A stretch of 64,000 nt of DNA from Bryobacteraceae bacterium (lineage in GTDB: Bacteria; Acidobacteriota; Terriglobia; Bryobacterales; Bryobacteraceae). Under the pieces are notes generated by a model. That model ran no database searches, was not told the DNA's origin, and saw only the letters and a program-made list of their open reading frames with translations. This document shows positions 47,826 to 58,402 of the stretch, piece by piece. The stretch lies in assembly GCA_025056865.1 (NCBI GenBank), contig JANWVO010000058.1, forward strand, positions 102,717 to 166,716, in the 5' to 3' direction. Made by a program: the position numbers and the translations under genes. Within the stretch, counting starts at the first letter, position 1. Every line of letters begins with the position of its first letter.

Positions 47826-49145
47826 GTGCCGCCTGGCAGCCGCCCGTTCGATCCTTCCCGTCTCCGGCCTACCCTGATCGACCTGGCCCTCCAGGACCGT
47901 CTGGACCGGGCCGCACATCCTGATCCCTTCAGCGTCCTGCTTGAACTGCGCCACGGCGCGCACGCGGCGGACCTCCTCGAGCTGGCTCCTTCGGCGCGCG
48001 CCATCGGCTCCGCATCGCGCGGGCTGTTTGTGGCGCGCCTGACCAAGGCGGAGATCCTTCAGCTTGCCGAACGCGGCGGGCGCGTCCTCTACCGCATCTG
48101 GCTGAACCATCCGGTGCGGGCGCTGGCAGCGCTGCCAACCATTCAGGCGGACGCGGCGATGGCCGGTTTCGCGGCCACGGGAAAAGGCATTGTCTGGGCG
48201 GTGGCGGACTCCGGCATCGCTCCTCATGCGCATTTCGATCAATACGGCAATCTCGAGCTGCCGCCGGGAATCGAACATCGCGACTTCACCGGCGGCGGCG
48301 CTCCGCTCGCCGATGAATTCGGCCACGGCACGCACGTCGCCGGCATCCTGGCCGGGTGCCCGCCGCCACAGCCCTGCGCGCCCCCCGGAGCGGACCCGGC
48401 ATCTCTGCGCGGCGTGGCGCCGGAGACGAAGATCGTCTCGCTGAAAGTGCTCGGACCGGACGGCGCCGGCGAGGTCTCCAGCATCCTCGCCGCGCTGGAC
48501 TACGTTCAGCAGGTGAACGACCACGGCCGCCGCCTGCTGATCCACGGCATCAACCTGTCGCTCGGCTACGAGTTCGACCCCGAGTGGTTCGCCTGCGGCG
48601 CCTCGCCCCTGTGCCAGGAGATCGACCGGCTGGTTCTGTCAGGCGTGTCCGTGGTGGTCGCAGCGGGCAACTCCGGCTACGGCTGGCAGAATTCCCTGCA
48701 CACGGGCGTCACGCCCGGCTGCCTCGACCTGACCATCAACGACCCAGGCAACGCCGAGCTGGCCATCACCGTGGGCTCCACTCACCGCGAGCGGCCGCAC
48801 ACCTACGGCGTGTCTTACTTCTCGTCCAAAGGGCCCACCGGGGACGGGCGGATGAAACCGGATCTGGTGGCCCCGGGCGAGCGCATCCTCACCTGCGCCG
48901 CTCCTTCGAAGGCCCCGGCGGGCGCGGACTGGCGGACATCTTACGTCGAAGATTCCGGCACATCGATGGCGGCGCCCCACGTTTCCGGGGCCATCGCGGC
49001 CTTCCTCTCCGTCCGCCGCGAATTCATCGGCCGGCCTCTGGACGTCAAGGAGATTTTCCTATCCTCCGCCACGGACCTGCGGCGCGCGCCGAATTTTCAG
49101 GGCCGCGGGCTTCTGAACCTGTTCCGCGCGCTCCAGCAGCGCTGA
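47826..49145 (+). CDS. S8-family subtilisin-like serine protease
   Basis: This 439-residue protease has the complete catalytic triad: Asp in VADSG, His in GHGTHVAGI and Ser in GTSMAAPHVSG, plus the oxyanion Asn in AAGNSGYG. About 115 residues precede the catalytic domain and could be a propeptide-like region. No signal peptide is visible at the GTG start, so it may be cytoplasmic or the true start could differ. An alpha/beta hydrolase gene follows after 28 bases with a good ribosome-binding site, so the two are likely co-expressed. Confidence 0.9.
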   Translation: MPPGSRPFDPSRLRPTLIDLALQDRLDRAAHPDPFSVLLELRHGAHAADLLELAPSARAIGSASRGLFVARLTKAEILQLAERGGRVLYRIWLNHPVRALAALPTIQADAAMAGFAATGKGIVWAVADSGIAPHAHFDQYGNLELPPGIEHRDFTGGGAPLADEFGHGTHVAGILAGCPPPQPCAPPGADPASLRGVAPETKIVSLKVLGPDGAGEVSSILAALDYVQQVNDHGRRLLIHGINLSLGYEFDPEWFACGASPLCQEIDRLVLSGVSVVVAAGNSGYGWQNSLHTGVTPGCLDLTINDPGNAELAITVGSTHRERPHTYGVSYFSSKGPTGDGRMKPDLVAPGERILTCAAPSKAPAGADWRTSYVEDSGTSMAAPHVSGAIAAFLSVRREFIGRPLDVKEIFLSSATDLRRAPNFQGRGLLNLFRALQQR

Positions 49146-49173
49146 TTTTCCACGAATCCAGGGAGTGACTTCC

Positions 49174-50049
49174 ATGAATTTCTTCCGAATTGATTTTGAT
49201 TTTAGCGGCGGTCTGCTGAACGCAGGCCAGCGGGAAGCATTCTTCCGCTTCCTCCAGGAGAACCGGCCCGGGCGGGTGCTGTTCGTGGCGCACGGATGGC
49301 TGAACGACGTTCACTCGAGCGGCCGCCTCTTTGCGTGGTTCGCCGAGGCGCTGCGGCCGCTGCCCGTGTGCGGCATCGCCTGGCCCTCGCACCCGCTGAA
49401 GCGCAATGCCGCAGGCCTGGTGCGCGCCGGGGTCGAGGCCACGTCGTACTACATCATGAAGGAGCGCGCCGCCGAGGTGGGCGTGGGAGGGCTGGCTCCG
49501 CTGGTGTGCACGCTGAAATCGGTGGCGCCGGAAACGGAGGTCCACTTCGCCGGGCATTCCTTCGGGGCCAGGCTGATCACCGCGGCGGCCATGGCTCTCG
49601 GCCGGCAGGAGAGCGGGCCGCTGGTCGGCAGCATGATGCTGATCCAGGCCGCCTTCTCGCAATTTGCCTTCAGCCCGGGCGGCTACTTCCGTCCGGTGGT
49701 CGAACAGCGGATGGTGCGCTCCTCCATTGCGGTGACTCACAGCGTGCACGACAGGGCCGTGGGCCTCGCTTACCCGGTCGCCTCTTTGCTGAAGCGCCAG
49801 AACGCCTCCGGCCTGGGAGGCCCCAACGATCCGTATGGCGGCCTCGGGGCCAACGGTGCCCGCGGACTGTCCGCGGAGGAGTGCATCCACCTCAACCTCG
49901 ACGATACCGCCTCGCTGGCGCAGTTCCTGGGAACGCCGGTCATCAACCTGAACGCGGACCGCGTGATCCTCGGCCACACCGACATCTGCAAGCCCCAGGT
50001 GGCGGCGGCGATGCGCGTGCTGACGGGCGCGCCCGTGAAGGCGCGGTAG
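49174..50049 (+). CDS. Alpha/beta hydrolase paired with the subtilase
   Basis: This 291-residue protein has the nucleophile elbow GHSFGAR (about 128-134) and an HG oxyanion region FVAHGWLNDV. A C-terminal His (ILGHTD) probably completes the triad. No signal peptide is visible. The AGGGAGTGA ribosome-binding site is 5 bases before the ATG. It reads as a serine hydrolase or esterase; the substrate is unknown. The tight spacing to the protease suggests a two-gene unit. Confidence 0.8.
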   Translation: MNFFRIDFDFSGGLLNAGQREAFFRFLQENRPGRVLFVAHGWLNDVHSSGRLFAWFAEALRPLPVCGIAWPSHPLKRNAAGLVRAGVEATSYYIMKERAAEVGVGGLAPLVCTLKSVAPETEVHFAGHSFGARLITAAAMALGRQESGPLVGSMMLIQAAFSQFAFSPGGYFRPVVEQRMVRSSIAVTHSVHDRAVGLAYPVASLLKRQNASGLGGPNDPYGGLGANGARGLSAEECIHLNLDDTASLAQFLGTPVINLNADRVILGHTDICKPQVAAAMRVLTGAPVKAR

Positions 50050-50060
50050 GAAAGGCCCGC

Positions 50061-50849
50061 TCAGACCCGGATGGTGCCCTTCAGGTAGAGCACTGCGCTG
50101 CCGGCGATCTCTGTCCGCTCCCCTTTCCACTCGCAGAGCAGGTCGCCGCCGCGGGCCGAAACCTGGCGCGCGCGCAAACGCCTCTTGCCGAGCCGCTGCG
50201 CCCAGTAGGGAACCAGCGTGCAGTGGGCCGAACCGGTGACCGGATCCTCGGGCACGCCCTGCGCCGGGGCGAAAAAGCGCGAAACAAAATCATAGCCTTC
50301 TGTTTCGGCTGGCGCGGTGACGATCACCGCGAACCGGTCCGCCTGCGCCAGCCCGGCCATGTCCGGACGCAGCGCGCGCACTTCGGCCTCGCTGCCGTAC
50401 ACCACCATGTAGTCGCGCGAGGCCCAGATCTCGCGGGGCTCGCCGCCAAGCGCCTCCACCAGCCCGGCGCACGGCGCCACCCGCTCCGGCGGGCGCGACG
50501 GAAAGTCCATCGCCAGCAGCCCTCCGCGCCTCTCCACGGCAAGCCGCCCGCTCCGGGTATCGAACAGCACTCGATTCAGATCCGGCTCCAGAAACTCGAA
50601 GATGACGAAGGCCGATGCCAGCGTGGCGTGGCCGCAAAGGTCCACTTCGGTCTCCGGCGTGAACCACCGCAGCTTGTACTCGTCCCCGCTGCGGATGAAA
50701 AACGCCGTCTCCGAGAGGTTGTTCTCGGCGGCAATGGCCTGCATCAGCGAGTCCGGCAGCAGGTCGTCCAGCGGCACCACCGCCGCCGGGTTGCCCTCGA
50801 ACACGCGCCGCGCGAAGGCGTCCACCTGGTAAAGCGTCAGTTCGGCCAT
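50061..50849 (-). CDS. PhzF-family isomerase
   Basis: This 262-residue protein begins MAELTLYQVDAFARRVFEGNPAAVV, the usual PhzF start, with Glu in NLSETAFF and the CGHATLASA motif. EDPVTGSAHCTL comes near the C-terminus. PhzF family members catalyse isomerisations of small acids; no phenazine genes are nearby, so a role in phenazine synthesis is not implied. GGAG precedes the ATG. Confidence 0.93.
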   Translation of the reverse strand: MAELTLYQVDAFARRVFEGNPAAVVPLDDLLPDSLMQAIAAENNLSETAFFIRSGDEYKLRWFTPETEVDLCGHATLASAFVIFEFLEPDLNRVLFDTRSGRLAVERRGGLLAMDFPSRPPERVAPCAGLVEALGGEPREIWASRDYMVVYGSEAEVRALRPDMAGLAQADRFAVIVTAPAETEGYDFVSRFFAPAQGVPEDPVTGSAHCTLVPYWAQRLGKRRLRARQVSARGGDLLCEWKGERTEIAGSAVLYLKGTIRV

Positions 50850-50964
50850 GTCTCCAATGTAACGGGCGGAGCCGCCGCCATGCAGGAGTTGCATACCGGA
50901 AACCCTTGATTCACTCCCTGCGATGGCGGATCATGAAAAGTCGGAATGGAGGTCGTTTTCCGCC

Positions 50965-51987
50965 ATGCTGCGCAGAACCGCTTTGCTGGGCATCCTGTCT
51001 GCACTTACGGCCGCGTCCATAGACATCCCGGAAGCAAGGCTGCGGATGTTCCGGCCGCTGCCCCCGGCTGTGGAGAATCCGAAAAATCCCATCACTGCCG
51101 AAAAAATCGAGCTCGGGCGGATGCTGTTTTACGAAAACCGTCTCTCGAAAAGCCACAAATTCTCCTGCAATAGCTGCCACAGGCTGGACCAGTACGGCGT
51201 GGACAACGAGCCGGTCAGCGAAGGGCACAAGGGGCAGCGGGGCGACCGCAATTCGCCAACTGTGTACAATGCGGCGCTGCATTTCGCCCAGTTCTGGGAT
51301 GGCCGCGCCGCCGACGTCGAGGAGCAGGCCAAGGGCCCCGTGCTGAACCCGGTGGAGATGGCGATGCCCGACGAGAAACTCGTCATCGCCACGCTGAAAT
51401 CGATGCCAGAATACGTCGCCCTGTTCCACAAGGCTTTCCCCGATGACCGGGATCCGGTCACCTACGACAACGTGGCGAAGGCAATCGCGGCGTTCGAGCG
51501 GAAGCTGTTGACGCCATCGCGATGGGACCGGTTCCTTCAGGGCGACAGGTCGGCGCTCACCGACACGGAGAAGCAGGGCTTCCTCAAGTTCGTCGACTCG
51601 GGCTGCGCCACCTGCCACATGGGCGTTTGCGTCGGCGGCACGATGTATCAGAAGCTGGGCCTTGTGGAGCCGTATCCCGGGCTGAAGGACGAAGGGCGCG
51701 CCAGGGTCACCAAGCGCGAAGAGGACCGGTTCTTCTTCAAGGTGCCGGGTCTGCGGAACGTGGAGAAGACCGGCCCGTATTTCCACGACGGCTCGGTGCA
51801 ATCGCTCGACGAGGCGGTCAGCCTGATGGCGCGCTACGAGCTGGGCAGGAAGCTGTCCCCGGCGGACGTGACCAGCATCGTTGCCTGGCTGAAGACGCTC
51901 ACCGGCGAGATTCCGCAGGACTACATCCGCCCGCCGAAGCTGCCGCCCTCCACGTCCCGGACGCCGAAGCCCTCGGAAAGCGACTGA
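50965..51987 (+). CDS. Di-haem cytochrome c peroxidase/MauG-type protein
   Basis: This 340-residue exported protein has a signal peptide (MLRRTALLGILSALTAAS). Two c-haem motifs are present: CNSCH (68-72) and CATCH near residue 210. Two-domain organisation, PVLNPVEMAMP and a GPYFHDGSV region are typical of the CcpA/MauG family. It reduces H2O2 or oxidises a substrate with electrons from small cytochromes. I place the start at the second ATG because the signal peptide begins there. The DUF3365 cytochrome follows after 3 bases. Confidence 0.9.
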   Translation: MLRRTALLGILSALTAASIDIPEARLRMFRPLPPAVENPKNPITAEKIELGRMLFYENRLSKSHKFSCNSCHRLDQYGVDNEPVSEGHKGQRGDRNSPTVYNAALHFAQFWDGRAADVEEQAKGPVLNPVEMAMPDEKLVIATLKSMPEYVALFHKAFPDDRDPVTYDNVAKAIAAFERKLLTPSRWDRFLQGDRSALTDTEKQGFLKFVDSGCATCHMGVCVGGTMYQKLGLVEPYPGLKDEGRARVTKREEDRFFFKVPGLRNVEKTGPYFHDGSVQSLDEAVSLMARYELGRKLSPADVTSIVAWLKTLTGEIPQDYIRPPKLPPSTSRTPKPSESD

Positions 51988-51990
51988 GCC

Positions 51991-52545
51991 ATGAAACGCC
52001 TTCTTCCGCTTTTGTTTGCTCTGGGCGCCTCCGCGCAGGCGCCCGACCTGAAGCAGCGGGCCGCCCAGGCGGCCCGCGAACTGGGCCAGGTGCTGATGGA
52101 GCTGCTGGGGCAGGAGATGGCCCGCGGTGGCTATGAAGGCGCGGTGCGCGCCTGTTCGGAAACAGCGCAGATCGTCACCGAGGAGTTCGCGCACGAGCGC
52201 GGACTCGAGATCCGCCGCGTCAGCCTGAAGGCCCGCAACCCGAAGGACCAGCCGGACGAGTGGGAGGCCGCCCGGCTGCGGGAATGGGAGAAGACATACA
52301 GGCCCGGCCAGCCCCCGGAAGAGATCTTCGAAATCGTCGAGGAAGACGGGCGGCGCTATGCCCGCTACATGAAGCCGATCGTCGTGCAGGCCATGTGCCT
52401 CGGCTGCCACGGGCCGCGGGAGAAGATGTCGGAGGAGGTCCGCTCCCTGCTGGACGAGCGCTACCCGCGCGACCGCGCCACCGGCTACAAAGCGGGCGAC
52501 CTGCGCGGCGCGTTCACCGTCACCATCCGGCTGGACGGCCGCTAG
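51991..52545 (+). CDS. DUF3365 (Tll0287-like) haem-binding protein
   Basis: This 184-residue exported protein has a signal peptide (about 1-16) and a single c-type haem motif CLGCH in AMCLGCHGPREKM. The remaining helical body (EEIFEIVEEDGRRYARYMKPI) is characteristic of DUF3365. Members are often fused to sensor kinases as haem sensors or stand alone. Here it pairs with the MauG-type gene, probably as redox partner. Confidence 0.85.
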   Translation: MKRLLPLLFALGASAQAPDLKQRAAQAARELGQVLMELLGQEMARGGYEGAVRACSETAQIVTEEFAHERGLEIRRVSLKARNPKDQPDEWEAARLREWEKTYRPGQPPEEIFEIVEEDGRRYARYMKPIVVQAMCLGCHGPREKMSEEVRSLLDERYPRDRATGYKAGDLRGAFTVTIRLDGR

Positions 52546-52673
52546 CCCGAGCCCCCGGCAGACCCGCGAAAAGCTTCCCGCGAGGGGTAAACTTCGCAAC
52601 CCGCACTGCGTCTTTCCAGGTGTGGCGGCGGCGCGCCGCTGTCTGGAACTCCCACGGATCGAAGGAAGGAGCG

Positions 52674-53348
52674 ATGAAGAGGAGATCTGCGCTGTTCGGG
52701 TTCCTGGCCTCTCTGGGGGCAGCCTGGGGCCAGAGGGGCTTCCGGGGCGGTTTCCGCGGCTGGCCGGGCGGAGCCTCCGCGGAAAGCCTGCCGTTGGCCA
52801 ACTCCGAGAAAGAAAAGGCCATTCTTGCGGTGATTGAAGAGGCGTGGAAGACGGGCGCCACCTACGCCAATGTGCCCACGGCGGACGGACGCATGCTTCG
52901 CCTGCTGGCGGAAACCTCCGGGGCGAAGCAGGTCGTCGAGATCGGCACCTCCACCGGGATCTCCGGCATGTGGTTCTGCCTTGCGCTCCACAAGACCGGC
53001 GGGCGGCTGACGACCTTCGAATATGACCGCGGGCGCGCTGCCACCGCGCGCGAGCACTTCCGCAAAGCAGGGGTCGCCCCGCTGGTCACAATCGTCGAAG
53101 GCGATGCCCACCAGACCATCTCGCGCCTGAAGGATCCGTTCGACATCCTGTTCCTCGATGCGGACAAGGAAGGCTATGTCGACTATCTGAACCGGCTGCT
53201 TCCGCTGGTGCGGCCCGGCGGCCTGATCCTGGCCCACAACATCGACATGGTTCCCGATTACCTGCGGGCGGTGACCACCAATCCCGCGCTGGAAACGCAA
53301 CTGTTCCGCGAGGGCGGAGGGTTGGGGATCACGCTGAAGAAGCTCTGA
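52674..53348 (+). CDS. Exported O-methyltransferase (family 3)
   Basis: This 224-residue protein has the class-I SAM fold: VVEIGTSTGISGMWF (SAM loop), DILFLDADKEGYVDYL and GGLILAHN match the catechol-O-methyltransferase/caffeoyl-CoA family. It begins MKRRSALFGFLASLGAAWG, a signal- or Tat-type leader followed by a Gly/Arg-rich linker. Export is unusual because SAM is cytoplasmic. AAGGAAGGAG lies 3 bases before the ATG. It follows the two haem genes in the same direction. Confidence 0.85.
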   Translation: MKRRSALFGFLASLGAAWGQRGFRGGFRGWPGGASAESLPLANSEKEKAILAVIEEAWKTGATYANVPTADGRMLRLLAETSGAKQVVEIGTSTGISGMWFCLALHKTGGRLTTFEYDRGRAATAREHFRKAGVAPLVTIVEGDAHQTISRLKDPFDILFLDADKEGYVDYLNRLLPLVRPGGLILAHNIDMVPDYLRAVTTNPALETQLFREGGGLGITLKKL

Positions 53349-53759
53349 GCCGGCGCGCCGCCCAGGGGGGCCGCACGCGCCCGCCGGGCAGCCACGTTTC
53401 CAATGTGCGCCGGCCGGGTGAACGGCGAAGCGGAGCCGGGCGCAAACGTGCACGCGCTCCTTCCGTAAGAGCGCCAGCCCCGGTCGCCCCAAGGGCACGG
53501 CACGCCAGAGGACGGCCCTGATCCGGGGCCGGTCTGGGGAAGATGCGCACGCGGGGCAGAGTTGCGGTACACGCCATGCAGGGCAGCGCCCCCGAAAAAC
53601 CCGTCAGCTCCTTGCGGAGCGAACCGCCCCTCGAATCCCACCCGCTCTCCTCCGGTCCCGCCATGCCGTGTCACGCCCTGTCTTCGGGCACGCGGCCATG
53701 AGCGACCGCCATCGCCTGACTGCCCCGCACCCGGTCCTTCGCCTCAGGGCTCCCGCCAC
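53349..53759 (+). other. Convergent intergenic region, nothing recognised
   Basis: This lies between the O-methyltransferase and the small membrane protein. The sequence is GC-rich with no convincing frame, RNA motif or terminator. Confidence 0.4.
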
Positions 53760-54083
53760 TCAGCCCTCGGCCGGCGTGTTGTCGCCTCCGCTCTGCGAGC
53801 GGCGGTTCAGCCGGGCACTGGCCATCGCAACCGTCGCAGCGAGGGCGAACCAGGGCTGCCAATGCGACAGCACCCCTTCCTCGATGAAGAAATTGCGGGC
53901 CAGGCCCAGATCCTGCCCCAGACGCCACAGCGAGATGGCGAACAGCAGCGCCGCAACGGGCGAAAGGATGGCCGCCAGCCCGCCTTCGAATTCCTGCCGC
54001 GTCAAAGGCTTCGGGGGCTCTGGCCGGCGCACGGCCCTCGCCTCCCTATCCGCCTTCTTTCTCCACCGGAAGCGCACCACCAT
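53760..54083 (-). CDS. Small two-helix membrane protein divergent from the oxidoreductase
   Basis: This 107-residue protein has a basic N-terminal region (MVVRFRWRKKADREARAV), two membrane helices (about 38-55 GGLAAILSPVAALLFAIS and about 75-93), and a short polar tail. GAGG lies upstream. No family is recognised. It shares its upstream region, with an inverted repeat, with the oxidoreductase gene in the opposite direction. Confidence 0.6.
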   Translation of the reverse strand: MVVRFRWRKKADREARAVRRPEPPKPLTRQEFEGGLAAILSPVAALLFAISLWRLGQDLGLARNFFIEEGVLSHWQPWFALAATVAMASARLNRRSQSGGDNTPAEG

Positions 54084-54112
54084 GATGCCTCGCTGCTTCG
54101 ACTTGTTATAGA

Positions 54113-54129
54113 GTGTAGTGGGTCTACAC
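54113..54129 (+). promoter_or_regulatory. Inverted repeat GTGTAG-N5-CTACAC in a divergent promoter region
   Basis: A perfect 6-bp inverted repeat with a 5-base centre lies between the two divergent starts (54083 and 54169). A repressor or activator could control both genes from here. The regulator is unknown. Confidence 0.45.
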
Positions 54130-54168
54130 CCTTCTACTCGACTATCGGCTCGAAAGGAACGATTCTTT

Positions 54169-55335
54169 ATGAGCAAGCTGAAAGTGGCAGTGATCGGCGC
54201 CGGCTTCATGGGGAAGACCCATGTCGAAAACCTCCGCCGGCTCGGATTCGTGGAAGTGGCCGCCGTCGCCGGCGTCTCGCAGGAGGAGGCGGACCGTTTC
54301 GCCAAGGCTTACAACATCCCGAAAGCCACCGGCAATTACAAGGAAATCCTCGCCGACCCGGAAATTGCGGGCGTTCATATCTGCACTCCCAATGCCCTGC
54401 ACGCGCCCGTCGCCAAGGCCGCGCTGAATGCGGGAAAACATGTGCTTTGCGAAAAACCGCTGGCCCTTTCCGCCGCGGAAGCGAAGGAAATGCTCGACCT
54501 CGCGGAGAAAAAGAAGCTCCACCACGCCACCAACCACAACCTGCGCTATTACCCCGCAGTGCAGCAGGCCCGCGCCATGGTGGCCCGCGGCGACCTCGGC
54601 GAAATCCTCGTCGTCCAGGGCACCTACTCGCAGGACTGGCTCCTCTATGACACGGACTTCAACTGGCGGATCCTCAGGAAACACAACGGCCCGCTCCGGG
54701 TGATGGGCGACATCGGCTCGCACTGGATGGACATGATCCAGCATGTGACCGGCCTGTCGATCACCGCCCTCTGCGCCGACCTCAAGATCGTCCACAAGAC
54801 GCGCAAGCAGCCCAAGGTCGCCATCGAGACCTTCGCCGGCAAGACGCTCAAGCCCGAGGATTACGACGAGGTGAAGATCGACACCGAAGATTTCGGCATG
54901 GCGCTGCTGCATCTCGGCGACACCTGCCGTGGCGCGTTCACCGTCAGCCAGGTGTCGGCTGGCTGCAAGAACCGCTTCGAGTGGATGATCTGCGGCACCA
55001 GGGCCAGCGTCGCCTGGAACCAGGAGCGGCCCGATGAGCTGTGGATCGGCCGCCGCAACGAGCCGAACATGATCATCGTGAAGGATCCCAGCCTCTTCTA
55101 CCCCGAGGCTGCCGCCTACGCGGACTATCCGGGCGGCCACAGCGAAGGCTACGACGACAGCCACAAGCAGCTCTTCAAGCGCTTCTGGTCGCGCGTGCTC
55201 GACCCGTCGCTGCCGGTGCAGTATCCGACCTTCGCCGACGGCCTGCGCGGCATGCAGTTGCTGGAAGCCGTGCTGGAGTCCCACAAGAAGCGCACGTGGG
55301 TGAAGTGCGCGCCCGCAAAGAGCGGACGCAGGTAG
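54169..55335 (+). CDS. Cytoplasmic Gfo/Idh/MocA-family oxidoreductase
   Basis: This 388-residue protein has no signal peptide; the Rossmann motif VAVIGAGFMGKTHVENL begins at residue 6. EKPLALSAAEAKEM and the substrate-side motif GDIGSHWMDMIQHVTG with conserved Asp/His place it among myo-inositol-dehydrogenase-like enzymes. GAAAGGA precedes the ATG. The substrate is unknown. It is the second Gfo/Idh/MocA protein in the window but lacks the Tat leader of the first. Confidence 0.93.
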   Translation: MSKLKVAVIGAGFMGKTHVENLRRLGFVEVAAVAGVSQEEADRFAKAYNIPKATGNYKEILADPEIAGVHICTPNALHAPVAKAALNAGKHVLCEKPLALSAAEAKEMLDLAEKKKLHHATNHNLRYYPAVQQARAMVARGDLGEILVVQGTYSQDWLLYDTDFNWRILRKHNGPLRVMGDIGSHWMDMIQHVTGLSITALCADLKIVHKTRKQPKVAIETFAGKTLKPEDYDEVKIDTEDFGMALLHLGDTCRGAFTVSQVSAGCKNRFEWMICGTRASVAWNQERPDELWIGRRNEPNMIIVKDPSLFYPEAAAYADYPGGHSEGYDDSHKQLFKRFWSRVLDPSLPVQYPTFADGLRGMQLLEAVLESHKKRTWVKCAPAKSGRR

Positions 55336-55538
55336 CGCGTTCCGGCTTCTCTCCCTGGCGGGCCTTCGCCGCGATGCCGCGGCGGCGGCCCGTTTCGTTT
55401 TTCTCATCGCCGCCAGGGATCGCAGGGAGCCCGCTGCTCCAGGTGGCGTCTTCGGCCGCCTCAGGCGGCAGGCGCAAAGCGCGGCGCGCGAATCCCGCAG
55501 CGCCGCACGGAATACCAGCGCTTCCGGAAAAAGAAAAA

Positions 55539-55573
55539 GCCCCGGCGGCCCCCGTGAGGGGAGCGCCGGGGCC
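55539..55573 (-). terminator. Terminator of the ppdK operon
   Basis: A long GC-rich stem (CCCCGGCG/CGCCGGGG with an inner CCCC/GGGG) lies just after the ppdK stop. On the minus strand it is followed at once by five T, then CTTTTTCC. Confidence 0.8.
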
Positions 55574-55599
55574 GGATCAGACAGCCTGGACGGCGGGAA

Positions 55600-58353
<2,754 letters not shown>

Positions 58354-58402
58354 AGCGCTTGGTTCTCCTGGTGGATCAGCTTGAGTGATGACTTCCTGAA
58401 AT

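Noticed and set aside
47826..50049. Defence-island interpretation of the subtilase/hydrolase pair
   Set aside because: No nuclease, NTPase, reverse transcriptase, CRISPR, toxin or mobile-element gene nearby; the neighbours are metabolic.
53349..53759. Possible tRNA in the GC-rich spacer
   Set aside because: A GATTCGAGG stretch on the minus strand recalls a T-arm, but no acceptor, D- or anticodon arm can be built around it.
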